Below, in pieces: positions 7,836 through 16,235 of a stretch of 64,000 bases of DNA (the stretch's first letter is position 1; each line of letters begins with the position of its first letter). Below the pieces are notes generated by a model. It worked only from the letters and a program-made list of their open reading frames with translations. It ran no database searches and had not been told where the DNA came from. The stretch lies in contig NZ_JALXVH010000006.1 of assembly GCF_025149945.1 (NCBI RefSeq), positions 20,756 through 84,755 of the forward strand. Reading direction: 5' to 3'. A program made the position numbers and the translations under genes. The DNA comes from Kocuria sp. p3-SID1428 (GTDB taxonomy: Bacteria > Actinomycetota > Actinomycetes > Actinomycetales > Micrococcaceae).

Positions 7836-9296
7836 ATGCCGCGTCATGAACTGCCCCCCGTCGACCGTCGCACCCCCGCTCTGCCGGACTCCGTAGCTGT
7901 CCGTGCCCGCTTTCGCACCCGTCGCGCCGGGCTCGGCCTCGTCCTCGCCGGAGGGCTCGCGCTGAGCGCCTGCGGAAGCCAGCAGGCGCCGTCGGAAGGG
8001 ACGACGGCCTCCGGGGCCGCCTCGGACGGGGCGAGTGCCGCGAGCCCGTCGGAATCCTCCGCCCGCTCCGAGGCCGGCTCAGGCCAGCAGGCCGCCGGAC
8101 TGCTGCCCGATGAGCAGACCCGTGCCGCGGCCGAGGAAGCCGTGTCCGAGATGACGCTCGAGGAGAAGGCCGGGCAGGTCCTCCTTGCCACGTGGAGCGG
8201 GGCCGATCCCGCCTCGGTCGATGCCCAGATCAGCCAGATCGAGGATCTGCATCTGGGCGGTGTGATCGTCATGGGCGCCAACGTCCCCACCGCCGACGGC
8301 CAGGGGACCACCGAGGAGGCCGGTGCCGGCGGCGGCGCCTCGGACGTCGACGTGGAGGCCATGCGCTCGCAGAACGAGAGGGTCGGTGCGGCCCTGAGCC
8401 CCGAGGAGCGCAGCTGGTCCGGGATCATCGGGGTCGATCAGGAGGGCGGCTCCGTCGCCCGCCTGGCCGAGCCGCTGACCGTGTGGCCTGCCGCGCAGAC
8501 GGTCGGTGCCGCTGACGATCCTGGGCTGACCCGCCAGGCGGCTGCCGGGATGGGCGCTGAGCTCGCCGGGCTCGGCTTCACCATGGACCACGCGCCCGTG
8601 GCAGATGTGACGACCCCGTCGGATGCCGTCATCCGGGACCGCGCCTACAGCGACGATCCGGAGGTCGTCTCCGAGCAGGCGGTGGCCGCCGTGGGCGGGC
8701 TCACCGACGCCGGCATGATCTCCTCGCCCAAGCACTTCCCGGGCCACGGCTCGGTGAGCACCGACTCCCACGTGGGGCTGCCCGTCCAGGAGGCCTCGCT
8801 CGAGACGCTGGCCGAGTCGGAGTGGCTTCCGTTCCAGGCCGTGATCGACGCCGGCGCCCCGTCGATCATGATGGGCCACATCGCCGTGAGCCAGTGGAGC
8901 GCTGAGGTCCCCGCCTCGCTCGAGCCGAAGGCCTACGAGGCGCTGCGCGAGGACCTGGGCTTCCAGGGGGCGGTCGTCACTGACGCCCTCGACATGGGGG
9001 CTCTGAAGGACGTCGTGGGCCCGGGCCGACCCGTCGACACCGGCGTGAGCACACCTGCCGGTGCGGCCCTCCAGGCTGGTGCCGACCTGCTGGTGATGCC
9101 CGAGGACGAGGCCGCAGCGCACGCGGACATCGTGCAGGCCGTGGAGTCCGGGGCCATCCCGCAGCAGCGCCTGGACGAGGCCGCCACCCGGGTGGTGGCC
9201 ATGCAGATGAGCTATGACCAGTATCGGGACTCGGCGCCGGTCGAGCCTGCCGAGCCGGGCTCCCACCGGGAGCTGGCGGCGCGCTTCGAGAGCTGA
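7836..9296 (+). CDS. Family 3 glycoside hydrolase lipoprotein, NagZ-like beta-N-acetylhexosaminidase
   Basis: Predicted membrane-anchored glycosidase that removes beta-linked N-acetylglucosamine, probably from peptidoglycan fragments. The 486-residue product has a basic N-region (RFRTRR), a hydrophobic stretch and a lipobox LSAC with Cys46, then a Ser/Ala/Glu-rich spacer. The GH3 TIM barrel follows: MTLEEKAGQVLL, GVIVMGANV, GVDQEGGSVARL, GFTMDHAPVADV, the NagZ signature KHFPGHG (299-305) with TDSHVGLP, SIMMGHIAV, and the nucleophile Asp383 in VVTDALDMGAL. An Ala/Gly insert at about 145-165 is unusual but in frame. GH3 beta-glucosidase is less likely given KHFPGHG. Start chosen from the leaderless -10. 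Confidence 0.9.
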   Translation: MPRHELPPVDRRTPALPDSVAVRARFRTRRAGLGLVLAGGLALSACGSQQAPSEGTTASGAASDGASAASPSESSARSEAGSGQQAAGLLPDEQTRAAAEEAVSEMTLEEKAGQVLLATWSGADPASVDAQISQIEDLHLGGVIVMGANVPTADGQGTTEEAGAGGGASDVDVEAMRSQNERVGAALSPEERSWSGIIGVDQEGGSVARLAEPLTVWPAAQTVGAADDPGLTRQAAAGMGAELAGLGFTMDHAPVADVTTPSDAVIRDRAYSDDPEVVSEQAVAAVGGLTDAGMISSPKHFPGHGSVSTDSHVGLPVQEASLETLAESEWLPFQAVIDAGAPSIMMGHIAVSQWSAEVPASLEPKAYEALREDLGFQGAVVTDALDMGALKDVVGPGRPVDTGVSTPAGAALQAGADLLVMPEDEAAAHADIVQAVESGAIPQQRLDEAATRVVAMQMSYDQYRDSAPVEPAEPGSHRELAARFES

Positions 9297-9430
9297 GCCC
9301 TCTGCGCCGGCCTTGTCATGAAGTGGACGGGTCCAGGACTCGCGGCGAGGCTGCAGCACGAGGAGCTTGGTGGCAAGCATACTGTCCGCACATTGTCTCG
9401 ATCAAAAGTCATTGAAGGAACAGGTGCACA

Positions 9431-10534
9431 GTGAGTATTTCGGAAAGTCTCGAGCGCATGGCCGCTAAGGTGGCGCAGACGAAGGATCAGATTCAGACCG
9501 AGGAGGCCACCAAGACGGCTCTTGTCATGCCGTTCATCCAGGATGTTCTCGGATACAATGTATTCGACATTGATGAAGTGGTGCCAGAATTCATCGCGGA
9601 CGTCGGCCTGAAGAAGGGCGAGAAGATCGACTATGCGATTCTGCATGACGATGCGGTCTCCATATTGGTGGAGTGCAAGAAGGTCGGACAGTCGCTGAAT
9701 GTGAATAACGCTTCGCAGCTCTTCAGATACTTCCATGTGACGTCTGCACGGATTGCCATACTCACCAATGGACGCCATTGGCAATTCTATACTGATCTGG
9801 ATACTCCCAATAAGATGGACTCGAAGCCGTTCATGGAGTTGGACCTGCTCGACGTCGACCCCCTGCTTATTCCACAGGTTGAAAAGCATTCAAAGTCCGA
9901 TTTCGATCTCGACTCTGTGCTGAATGCTGCAGAGGAGTTGAAGTATGTTTCAGCAGTAAAAAAGGTCATGGCTGCGCAGCTCAAGGAGATCGAAGCTGAC
10001 TTTGCGAACCTCTTCATCTCTCGTATCTACTCCGGTAGGGTGTCGGCGAAGGTTCGCGAGCAGATGACGCCTATCATCCAGTCGGGAATTCAACAGTTCG
10101 TTCGGGATCAGGTGAATGAGCGGCTGCAGCGAGCGCTTCTGAACGGCGAGCATTCGCAATCCGTCCTGGCCACTGGTGCGACACCTATGGTCGCCGAGGC
10201 GGTCGTCGCACAGGTTGATTCGGAATCGATGCCGATAGATGGTGCGGTGGAGACTACGGAAGATGAGATTCAGGGCCACCTCATCATCCGTGCGATGCTC
10301 GGCGATATCGTTGATCTCAATCGCGTCGCCATGAGAGACGCCAAGAGCTATTGTGCCATCATTCTCGATGACAACAATCGTCAGCCCATTGCCCGCCTGT
10401 GGTTCAATCGCTCCCAGTGGTACCTGGGGACGTTCGACGAGAATAAGAAGGAGACTCGTAACCCTATCGCGAGCCTCACGGAGATCTACGATTATCGGGA
10501 GGCTTTGAGAGAGGCGACGCGACGTTACCTCTGA
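9431..10534 (+). CDS. Orphan HsdR-N / PD-(D/E)xK nuclease-domain protein, probably horizontally acquired
   Basis: 367 residues related to the N-terminal nuclease domain of type I restriction R subunits (COG4748-like), without the helicase part. Residues 20-60 (IQTEEATKTALVMPFIQ, GYNVFDIDEVVPEF) and a PD-(D/E)xK-like core are visible: Asp67 in EKIDYAIL and Glu81-Cys-Lys83 in ILVECKK, then QLFRYFHVT, ARIAILTNGRHWQFYTDL. The C-terminal half ends in a small domain (CAIILDDNNRQPIARLWFNRSQWYLGTF). No HsdM or HsdS lies nearby. Many codons end in A or T (ATT, AAT, GAT, CAT), unlike every neighbour, so transfer is likely. GTG 9431 follows GAAGGAA at about 9414-9420. Role in defence is inference. Confidence 0.85.
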   Translation: MSISESLERMAAKVAQTKDQIQTEEATKTALVMPFIQDVLGYNVFDIDEVVPEFIADVGLKKGEKIDYAILHDDAVSILVECKKVGQSLNVNNASQLFRYFHVTSARIAILTNGRHWQFYTDLDTPNKMDSKPFMELDLLDVDPLLIPQVEKHSKSDFDLDSVLNAAEELKYVSAVKKVMAAQLKEIEADFANLFISRIYSGRVSAKVREQMTPIIQSGIQQFVRDQVNERLQRALLNGEHSQSVLATGATPMVAEAVVAQVDSESMPIDGAVETTEDEIQGHLIIRAMLGDIVDLNRVAMRDAKSYCAIILDDNNRQPIARLWFNRSQWYLGTFDENKKETRNPIASLTEIYDYREALREATRRYL

Positions 10535-10560
10535 GGCAGATCGGCGACGGGCCTGTGCAC

Positions 10561-10616
10561 TGAGGCCGCAGATCGGCTGCGCATCAGCGCTGAGCGGAGG
10601 CGGTGGTGCGGCCTCA
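10561..10616. terminator. Hairpin between the HsdR-N orphan and the methyltransferase
   Basis: Outer arms TGAGGCCGCA (10561-10570) and TGCGGCCTCA (10607-10616) match perfectly, with a loosely paired interior. The right arm includes the stop codon of the minus-strand methyltransferase. The arm sequence is shared with the hairpin at 1366-1419. Confidence 0.6.
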
Positions 10617-11918
10617 GCCCAGCGGCTCGACGACCAGGACCGCACGGCGCTCGCCGGTGCGGCCCTCATCGTCGCTGTCCCACAGCCGCGTGACGATCAG
10701 CGTGGCGCGATTCGGCCCGGACGGCTTGAGCTGCCGGCGCAGCTGCTCGGGCCTGACGTCGGTGCCGCGCTTCTTGATCTCCAGGGTGCCGATCCGGTTC
10801 TGCTTCACCCAGGACTTGAGCACCTTGACGGTGTGGGGCAGGACCTCGCGCACGCGGTAGGCGCGGGCGAACGGGGTCGACGGGTCCTGGACGTCGGAGG
10901 CCGTCAGGTAGGCGATGCGGGGATGGACCAGGCGTGCACCCAGACTATCGCCCAGGTCCTGCACCAGTCCGGCGCGGATCACGGCTCCGTCGGGCTCCCA
11001 GACGACGTCGCCGGCGGCGATCGGCGGGACGGCGTCGTCGCTGTCCTCGGAGACCGTCAGGGGTGCGTCGTCGGGGTCTGGGAACGGCTCCGAGGAGATC
11101 AGCTCGTGGTGGCCCTGCTCGCCCATGACCAGGGCGGCGCGGCGGATCCCGGGGCGGGCCAGTGCTCCGAACCACAGCACGACCTCGACCACGTCTCGTC
11201 GGTGGGAGATCCACTGCGCCTCGCACCCCTCCGGCACGGCCTCGTGCGGCAGGCCCGGACCCATCTTCACGCCCACCGGCATCCCGGAATCGGCCAGCGC
11301 CTGGACGAAGGACAGAGGAGGGGAGAAGGCTTCCGGATCGAAGATCCGCCGGGAGGCTCCGGCGGTCTCGCGGCGGGCCGGATCGAGCCACAGCGCCTCG
11401 GGGCGTCCGCCGGGCAGGCCGTCGAGGTCGAGGCTCTGGACGTCGGCCTGGACCACGCGGGTTTCGGGGAACGGCGTGAGGTTCACCGTCGCCACGGCCG
11501 CGGTGGTCTCATCGAGCTCCACGGCGGTGACGTCGAGCCCGGCGGAGGCCAGGGTCATGGCGTCGGCGCCGATCCCGCAGCCCAGATCAGCCACGCGGCG
11601 CACACCGGCCTGGACGTACCGGCTGGCGTGGACGGCCGAGACGCTCAGCCGGGTGGCCTGCTCGAGGCCGTCCTGGGTGAAGAGCATGTGCTGGGCGAAC
11701 TCGCCGAACTTGGCGACTGCCGCGGTGCGCAGCCGGGACTGGGTCATGGCCGCGGAGATCAGCTCGGGGGCGAACCCCTCGGCGCGCAGCCGCGAGATCT
11801 GCTGGAGGACCTCGTCCTCCCGATAGGGGCCCAGCGCGTCGAGCAACCGCATGCCCTCGGGGGTGAGCAGCGCGGCCAGGGGATCGGCGTCAGTGCCGGG
11901 GGACGGGGTCTCTTCCAC
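10614..11918 (-). CDS. Class I SAM methyltransferase with C-terminal THUMP-like domain
   Basis: 434 residues. A helical N-terminal domain (about 1-100) precedes a Rossmann methyltransferase core with the SAM motif VADLGCGIGADAMTLA (109-124), acidic motif AVELDE and a WLDPARRE motif at the usual catalytic position. The C-terminus (about 330-425: HPRIAYLTAS, YRVREVLPHTVKVLKSWVKQNRIGTLEIKKRG, PEQLRRQLKP) matches the THUMP-like domain found at the end of this actinobacterial family. The substrate is probably RNA, but that is family-level inference. GTG 11918 is chosen because a -10 (TAGGGT) lies 7 nt upstream without a Shine-Dalgarno. It stands alone as a single-gene unit. Confidence 0.87.
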   Translation of the reverse strand: MEETPSPGTDADPLAALLTPEGMRLLDALGPYREDEVLQQISRLRAEGFAPELISAAMTQSRLRTAAVAKFGEFAQHMLFTQDGLEQATRLSVSAVHASRYVQAGVRRVADLGCGIGADAMTLASAGLDVTAVELDETTAAVATVNLTPFPETRVVQADVQSLDLDGLPGGRPEALWLDPARRETAGASRRIFDPEAFSPPLSFVQALADSGMPVGVKMGPGLPHEAVPEGCEAQWISHRRDVVEVVLWFGALARPGIRRAALVMGEQGHHELISSEPFPDPDDAPLTVSEDSDDAVPPIAAGDVVWEPDGAVIRAGLVQDLGDSLGARLVHPRIAYLTASDVQDPSTPFARAYRVREVLPHTVKVLKSWVKQNRIGTLEIKKRGTDVRPEQLRRQLKPSGPNRATLIVTRLWDSDDEGRTGERRAVLVVEPLG

Positions 11919-11925
11919 GTCCTCG

Positions 11926-11931
11926 ACCCTA
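11926..11931 (-). promoter_or_regulatory. -10 element of the THUMP-like methyltransferase, leaderless
   Basis: TAGGGT on the minus strand, 7 nt before GTG 11918, with no ribosome-binding site in between. Confidence 0.5.
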
Positions 11932-11978
11932 GCCCCTGAGCAGACGGCGATCGACGGACCTGCGCGGCGACGCGAGGA

Positions 11979-12734
11979 TCAGTAGCAGGAGGCGAGCCGG
12001 CCGTTGGGGCCGTCGATCACGGTGATGGGGGTGTCGAAGACCTCGGTGAGGACCTCGTCCGTGAGGATCTCCTCCGGCGTGCCGAAGCGGGCGATCTGCC
12101 CGTCCTTCACCGCGCAGATGTGATCGGCGTAGTGCGCGGCGAAGTTGATGTCGTGCAGCACGATGATGATCGTGCGCCCCAGTTCCCGGCAGGCGGAGCG
12201 CAGGAACTGCATCATCTGCACCGAGTGCTTCATGTCCAGGTTGTTCAGCGGCTCGTCGAGCAGCACGTGATCGGTCTCCTGGGCCAGGACCATGGCCACG
12301 TAGGCGCGCTGGCGCTGACCGCCGGAGAGCTCGTCCAGGTACCGGTTCTGCAGTTCGGTGAGGTGCAGGAAGTCCAGGTACTTCGAGATGATCCGCTCGT
12401 CCTCCACGTTCAGCCGTCCCCCGGAGTAGGGGAAGCGCCCGAAGCCCACGAGCTGGCGCACCGTCAGGCGGGTGACGTAGTGGTTCTCCTGCCGTAGGAT
12501 CGACAGGATCTTGGCCAGGTCCTTGGACTTGGTGGTGGCCACGTCCATGCCGGCCACGCGGATCGTGCCCTCGTCGAGGCAGAGCAGCCGCCCGATCATG
12601 GTCAGCAGCGTCGACTTGCCGGCGCCGTTGGGGCCCACCAGGGCGGTCATGCCGCCGGTGGGGATCTCGAGGTCGACGGGTCCGATGCGGACCTCGTCCG
12701 TGTAGTCCTTCCGGACATCGCGCAGTGTGATCAC
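11979..12734 (-). CDS. Siderophore ABC transporter, ATP-binding protein
   Basis: Cytoplasmic ATPase of an iron-siderophore (FepC/YclP-like) importer. In 251 residues it carries Walker A GPNGAGKS (34-41), a Q-loop in LRQENHYV, the ABC signature LSGGQ (136-140), Walker B VLLDEP (157-162), a D-loop NNLDMKH, and the switch His in VLHDINFAAHYAD. The start is GTG (VITLRDVRKDY), which overlaps the preceding permease stop by 4 bases (GTGA) and has GAAAGGGG upstream. It is the last gene of the four-gene minus-strand operon under the iron boxes at 15926-15964. No strong terminator is visible after it. Confidence 0.92.
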   Translation of the reverse strand: MITLRDVRKDYTDEVRIGPVDLEIPTGGMTALVGPNGAGKSTLLTMIGRLLCLDEGTIRVAGMDVATTKSKDLAKILSILRQENHYVTRLTVRQLVGFGRFPYSGGRLNVEDERIISKYLDFLHLTELQNRYLDELSGGQRQRAYVAMVLAQETDHVLLDEPLNNLDMKHSVQMMQFLRSACRELGRTIIIVLHDINFAAHYADHICAVKDGQIARFGTPEEILTDEVLTEVFDTPITVIDGPNGRLASCY

Positions 12735-13780
12735 AGTCGCCCCTTTCGGAGGATGACGAAGAGGAAGACCGACCCGCCCACGAGCTCGATGATGATCGAG
12801 ACCACGCCCTGGGCGTAGAAGACGTGGTTCATCACGAAGTACGCGCCCGTGAGCACCACGAAGCCCGTGAGCCAGGCGATCGGGAAGATGCGGCGGTGGT
12901 CGTAGGTGTCGGCGAACTGGTAGGCCAGCGTGGCCACCAGGAAACCGAGGAAGGTCATGGGCCCCACCAGGGCGGTGGACACGGCTATGAGGATCGAGAT
13001 CAGGAACAGGATCCGGAGGGTCTCCCAGCGGTGGTTCAGCCCGAGGTTGCGGCTGACGTCCGCCCCCATGGCCACGACATTGAGCCGACGCGAGCTCAGC
13101 CACAGGGCGAGGCCCGCGACGGCGCACAGCGGGACGGCGACGGGAAGCAGGGCGTCATCGGCGTTGGTGACGGAGCCGAAGAGCCGGGCGCTGAGCAGGT
13201 CGAACTCGCTGGGCGTGAGCATGCGCTGCATGAACGTGGCGACCGAGCCCAGTCCGCCGCCGATGATGATGCCCACGAGCAGCATGACGTGCATGCTGCC
13301 GCGGGGCCCGGACAGCAGCCAGGTGTAGAGCACGGTGGCCAGCACGACCATCAGCGCGACCTGGACCGCGAACTGCGTGAGGCCGGAGAAGGCCAGCAGC
13401 CCGGCGGTGCCGCCGAGGTAGACGACTGCGGTCTGGATCGCCACGTAGAGGGATTCGAAGCCCATGATCGACGGGGTGAGGATGCGGTTGTTCGTGGCGG
13501 TCTGGAAGCTCACGGTGGCCATGGCCTGGCAGAACGCCACGATCCCCATGACGACCACGTTCTCGACGCGCAGCTCGGCGATGCGCCAGAAGCCCGCCGT
13601 GCCGAAGGGCAGCGGGTTGTCCCACACGAGCAGTCCGCCGGCGAAGGCCACGGAGGCGATCACCAGGATAGTGAGCACGATCCAGTAGCGGCGACGGGCC
13701 GCAGCCGTGGGGAAGGCCCCGGCGCTGCCCTGCGAGACGGGCGCGCTCTCGGTCCGGGAGGCGATCTGTGCGGTGCTCAT
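12731..13780 (-). CDS. Siderophore ABC transporter, FecCD-type permease (second)
   Basis: 349-residue inner-membrane permease of the FecCD/BtuC family, with about nine or ten hydrophobic segments after a short polar N-terminus. Family landmarks include NRILTPSIMGFESLYVAIQT, a GSMHVMLLVGIIIGGGLGS segment and the ATPase-contact region NVVAMGADVSRNLGLNHRWE, followed by TALVGPMTFLGFLVA. It pairs with the adjacent permease to form a heterodimeric channel and is coupled to the ATPase gene by a GTGA overlap. It starts 13 bases after the upstream permease stop. Confidence 0.92.
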   Translation of the reverse strand: MSTAQIASRTESAPVSQGSAGAFPTAAARRRYWIVLTILVIASVAFAGGLLVWDNPLPFGTAGFWRIAELRVENVVVMGIVAFCQAMATVSFQTATNNRILTPSIMGFESLYVAIQTAVVYLGGTAGLLAFSGLTQFAVQVALMVVLATVLYTWLLSGPRGSMHVMLLVGIIIGGGLGSVATFMQRMLTPSEFDLLSARLFGSVTNADDALLPVAVPLCAVAGLALWLSSRRLNVVAMGADVSRNLGLNHRWETLRILFLISILIAVSTALVGPMTFLGFLVATLAYQFADTYDHRRIFPIAWLTGFVVLTGAYFVMNHVFYAQGVVSIIIELVGGSVFLFVILRKGRL

Positions 13781-13793
13781 GCGCCCTCCTGCC

Positions 13794-14795
13794 TCACTCG
13801 CTCCTGCGCTGACGCAGCAGAATGGCGACGAACACGACGGCGCCCACGATGCCCAGGATCACGGAGACCGGGATCTCGAACGGCATGATCAGGGTCCGCC
13901 CGATCAGATCGCAGACCGTGACGATGGCGATGCCCAGCAGGCATACCCACGGCAGGTTCGAGCGCAGGTCGTCGCCGCGGATCATGGACACGATGTTCGG
14001 CACGATCAGTCCCAGGAACGGCAGGTTCCCGACCACCACGGTGACCACGCCGGTGGCCACCGCGATCAGGGCCGTGCCGAAGAGGATGATCCGGCCGTAG
14101 TTCAGTCCGATGCTCGTGGCGATGTCCTCGCCGAGTCCGGCCGCCGTGAGGCGGTCGGCCACGATGAACACGACGACCACGACGACCGCCACGATCCACA
14201 GCACCTCGTACTGCCCGCGCAGCACCGAGGTGAAGGAGCCGGCGAACCACACCCCCAGCTGCTGGAGCATGTCGGTCTGCAGCGCCACGAAGGTCGAGAC
14301 GGAGCCCACCACCGCGCCGAGCATGATGCCCACGATCGGCACGATCAGCGACGAGCGCAGGGACACGCGGCGCAGGAACAGGAAGAAGACCATAGTGCCG
14401 ATGAAGGCGAAGACGACGGCTCCGACCATGCGCTGCATGAGGGTGGCCGACGGGATCAGCAGCATCACGGTGAGCAGGCCGAGCCCGGCCCACTCGGTGG
14501 TGCCGGTGGTGGTGGGCTCGACGAAGCGGTTCTGGGTCAGCAGCTGCATGACCAGCCCGGACATGGCCATGGCGGCGCCGGCCAGCACGAGGGCCACCGT
14601 GCGGGGGATGCGGGTGATGGCGAACATCTGCGCCCCGTGCTCACCGGAGATGTCGTAGGCGCCGGTGAACAGGGACAGCACCAGCAGCCCCGCCACGGCC
14701 AGCACGGCCAGCCACAGCTTCCCGTCGCGGAAGGCGGCCGAGAGCGTGCCGGATCGGGTGCGCGCGGCGGTGGAGCCGGTGCTGGTCTTGCTCAT
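13794..14795 (-). CDS. Siderophore ABC transporter, FecCD-type permease (first)
   Basis: 333-residue FecCD permease partner. After MSKTSTGSTAARTRSG it has many membrane segments with the family motifs IPRTVALVLAGAAMAMSGLVMQLLTQNRFVEP, TTTGTTEWAGLG, SLIVPIVGIMLGAVVGS, LGEDIATSIGLNYGR and VGNLPFLGLIVPNIVSMIRGDD (quoted in parts; each is a separate conserved block). ATG 14795 has an AGGGGA site about 4 bases upstream. A longer in-frame extension to 14873 exists but is polar and lacks a ribosome site. A hairpin separates it from the binding-protein gene, probably lowering permease expression relative to the binding protein. Confidence 0.88.
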   Translation of the reverse strand: MSKTSTGSTAARTRSGTLSAAFRDGKLWLAVLAVAGLLVLSLFTGAYDISGEHGAQMFAITRIPRTVALVLAGAAMAMSGLVMQLLTQNRFVEPTTTGTTEWAGLGLLTVMLLIPSATLMQRMVGAVVFAFIGTMVFFLFLRRVSLRSSLIVPIVGIMLGAVVGSVSTFVALQTDMLQQLGVWFAGSFTSVLRGQYEVLWIVAVVVVVVFIVADRLTAAGLGEDIATSIGLNYGRIILFGTALIAVATGVVTVVVGNLPFLGLIVPNIVSMIRGDDLRSNLPWVCLLGIAIVTVCDLIGRTLIMPFEIPVSVILGIVGAVVFVAILLRQRRSE

Positions 14796-14842
14796 GTCCC
14801 CTGCTTCGTCGATCGGTCGGTGCGGGCCCGTTCCAGGACAGC

Positions 14843-14882
14843 GCGGAAGCGGCGGTGCCGATGTGGGCGTCACCGCTTCCGC
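14843..14882 (-). terminator. Attenuating hairpin between binding protein and permease genes
   Basis: On the + strand, GCGGAAGC (14843-14850) pairs with GCTTCCGC (14875-14882), with GGTG (14854-14857) and CACC (14871-14874) continuing the stem past a 3-base bulge. It sits inside the operon just after the binding-protein gene and fits a partial terminator or mRNA-stabilising stem. Confidence 0.55.
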
Positions 14883-14899
14883 GGCACGTCAGCGCAGCT

Positions 14900-15886
14900 T
14901 CAGCTCTTGGCGCCCTCGAACGCATCGGCCAGGCCGTCGAAGATCTCGGTGTAGGTCTGGATGCTCTCGTTCGTGTAGGTGTCGGCCGGAGCGTAGTAGA
15001 CCTGGCCCTCCTTCACCGCCGTGGTGTTCTGCAGGGCCTCGGAGCCGGAGATGATCTCCTCGGCCGGGGAGGAGTCCTCCTCGACGGCTGCGTCGCGGTC
15101 CAGGACGATGATCCAGTCCGGATCGGCCTCCGCGATGGCCTCGACGGAGACGTCGTCGCCCTGGTGGTCATCGCTCGAGCCCTCGATCTCGAGCGCGGGG
15201 GTGAAGCCGAACTCGTCGAACAGCGGCCCGAAGGTGCGCCCGAGGCCCGGGGCGATGTAGCCGATCTCTCCGCCGGAGACGTTCACGGCCATGACGGTAT
15301 CGCCCTCCTGGTAGGTCTCGCTCACGCGCTGCGAGGCGTCGTCCAGGGCGCTGTTGAGCTGCTCGGCGTCGTCCTCATGGCCGAAGACCGTGCCCATCCC
15401 CGTGGTCTGGCGCTGGAGCTCGTCGAAGAAGTCCTCGCCCTCGCGCGGCTCGAACTCCACGAGCGCAGCCTCCGGGACGAGCTCCTCGATGTCGCTGCGA
15501 TGATCGGCGAAGCGCTGGCCGTTGACCACCAGGTCGGGCTGTGCGCCGGCCAGGGCCTCGAGGTCCGGCTCGCGGTGGTTGCCGATGTCGATGGTGTCCT
15601 CGCCCTGCCAGCACTCGATGGTCTCCGGGATGAGGGGCTTGGGCGCAGCGGCCAGGTCGATGTCCCAGTCGCACAGGGTCTCGAAGGTGCGGTTGTCGGT
15701 GGCGACGACGCTGTCGGCCGGTGAGGGGACCTCCTGCGTGCCGAAGTTGTCCTCGACCTCGACGGTGCTGCCGTCGGAGGTGCTCGAGTCCGCGTCCTCG
15801 TCGGATCCGCAGGCCGTCAGTCCGAGAGCCAGAGCCAGGGGCAGGGCGGCCAGGGCGGCGCCGGAGCGGCGGCTGGGTGCAGGCAT
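14900..15886 (-). CDS. Iron-siderophore-binding lipoprotein
   Basis: Extracellular solute-binding lipoprotein of the FepB/FhuD type that hands ferric siderophore to the FecCD permease pair. The 328-residue precursor has a short basic N-terminus, a hydrophobic core and lipobox LTAC with Cys26, then an acidic Asp/Ser linker. The periplasmic-binding fold shows EVPSPADSVVATDNRTFETL, EALAGAQPDLVVNGQ, TVMAVNVSGGEIGYIAPGLG, ADPDWIIVLDRDA and ALQNTTAVKEGQVYYAP. ATG 15886 has GAGGA 7 bases upstream and gives a proper signal peptide; an in-frame ATG at 15940 would put MSLTLCTRC in front and overlap the operator region. First gene of the iron-uptake operon. Confidence 0.92.
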   Translation of the reverse strand: MPAPSRRSGAALAALPLALALGLTACGSDEDADSSTSDGSTVEVEDNFGTQEVPSPADSVVATDNRTFETLCDWDIDLAAAPKPLIPETIECWQGEDTIDIGNHREPDLEALAGAQPDLVVNGQRFADHRSDIEELVPEAALVEFEPREGEDFFDELQRQTTGMGTVFGHEDDAEQLNSALDDASQRVSETYQEGDTVMAVNVSGGEIGYIAPGLGRTFGPLFDEFGFTPALEIEGSSDDHQGDDVSVEAIAEADPDWIIVLDRDAAVEEDSSPAEEIISGSEALQNTTAVKEGQVYYAPADTYTNESIQTYTEIFDGLADAFEGAKS

Positions 15887-15925
15887 GGGAGGGTCCTCTT
15901 GTCTGTCGACGGAGCAGCGGGTGCA

Positions 15926-15944
15926 CAAGGTGAGGCTCACCTTG
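15926..15944. promoter_or_regulatory. DtxR/IdeR-type iron box 1
   Basis: CAAGGTGAGGCTCACCTTG is a perfect 19-bp palindrome centred on 15935. It matches the DtxR/IdeR consensus (TWAGGTWAGSCTWACCTWA) at nearly all core positions. It lies upstream of the siderophore-binding lipoprotein gene, so Fe-loaded repressor should shut the importer operon. Confidence 0.85.
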
Positions 15945-15945
15945 A

Positions 15946-15964
15946 GTAGGTCAGGATTACCTTA
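15946..15964. promoter_or_regulatory. DtxR/IdeR-type iron box 2
   Basis: GTAGGTCAGGATTACCTTA agrees with the same consensus at 16 of 19 positions by hand count. It starts one base after box 1. Tandem sites fit cooperative binding of two or more repressor dimers over the promoter of the minus-strand iron operon. Confidence 0.75.
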
Positions 15965-16025
15965 CCAGCGACTTCGGGGGGAGCTGTCAGCGGTTGCCGG
16001 GGCTTTCCCAGGGCTGGCACTCGCC

Positions 16026-16055
16026 TTGACCGACTGCCAGCGCCGTCTCTAAGGT
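16026..16055 (+). promoter_or_regulatory. groES promoter
   Basis: TTGACC (16026-16031) and TAAGGT (16050-16055) are separated by 18 bases. The predicted start falls at about 16062, inside the CIRCE operator. Confidence 0.6.
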
Positions 16056-16059
16056 GGCG

Positions 16060-16086
16060 TTAGCACTCGCCCTCGGGGGGTGCTAA
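16060..16086. promoter_or_regulatory. CIRCE operator (HrcA binding site)
   Basis: TTAGCACTC (16060-16068), nine bases, then GGGTGCTAA (16078-16086). This is the CIRCE inverted repeat with a single departure (GGG for GAG in the right arm). It predicts repression of groES by HrcA and release on heat shock. Confidence 0.92.
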
Positions 16087-16235
16087 GGGATTCGGGCCGA
16101 TCGGCACCGCGACGACGGTTGGCAGATCCTCTGGCGCACCAGCACCGGGGTCCTCGCAGCAGCGGGGAGCAGCACCTCGGCGGGGCGCCGTGACAGCTTC
16201 CGCAACACTTCGAATCCATGAGAGAAGGAGACATC

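Noticed and set aside
9367-9396. Sigma70-like promoter for the HsdR-N orphan (TTGGTG, then CATTGT 18 bases on)
   Set aside because: Both hexamers are weak and alternatives (CATACT at 9379) fit as well, so no promoter is called.
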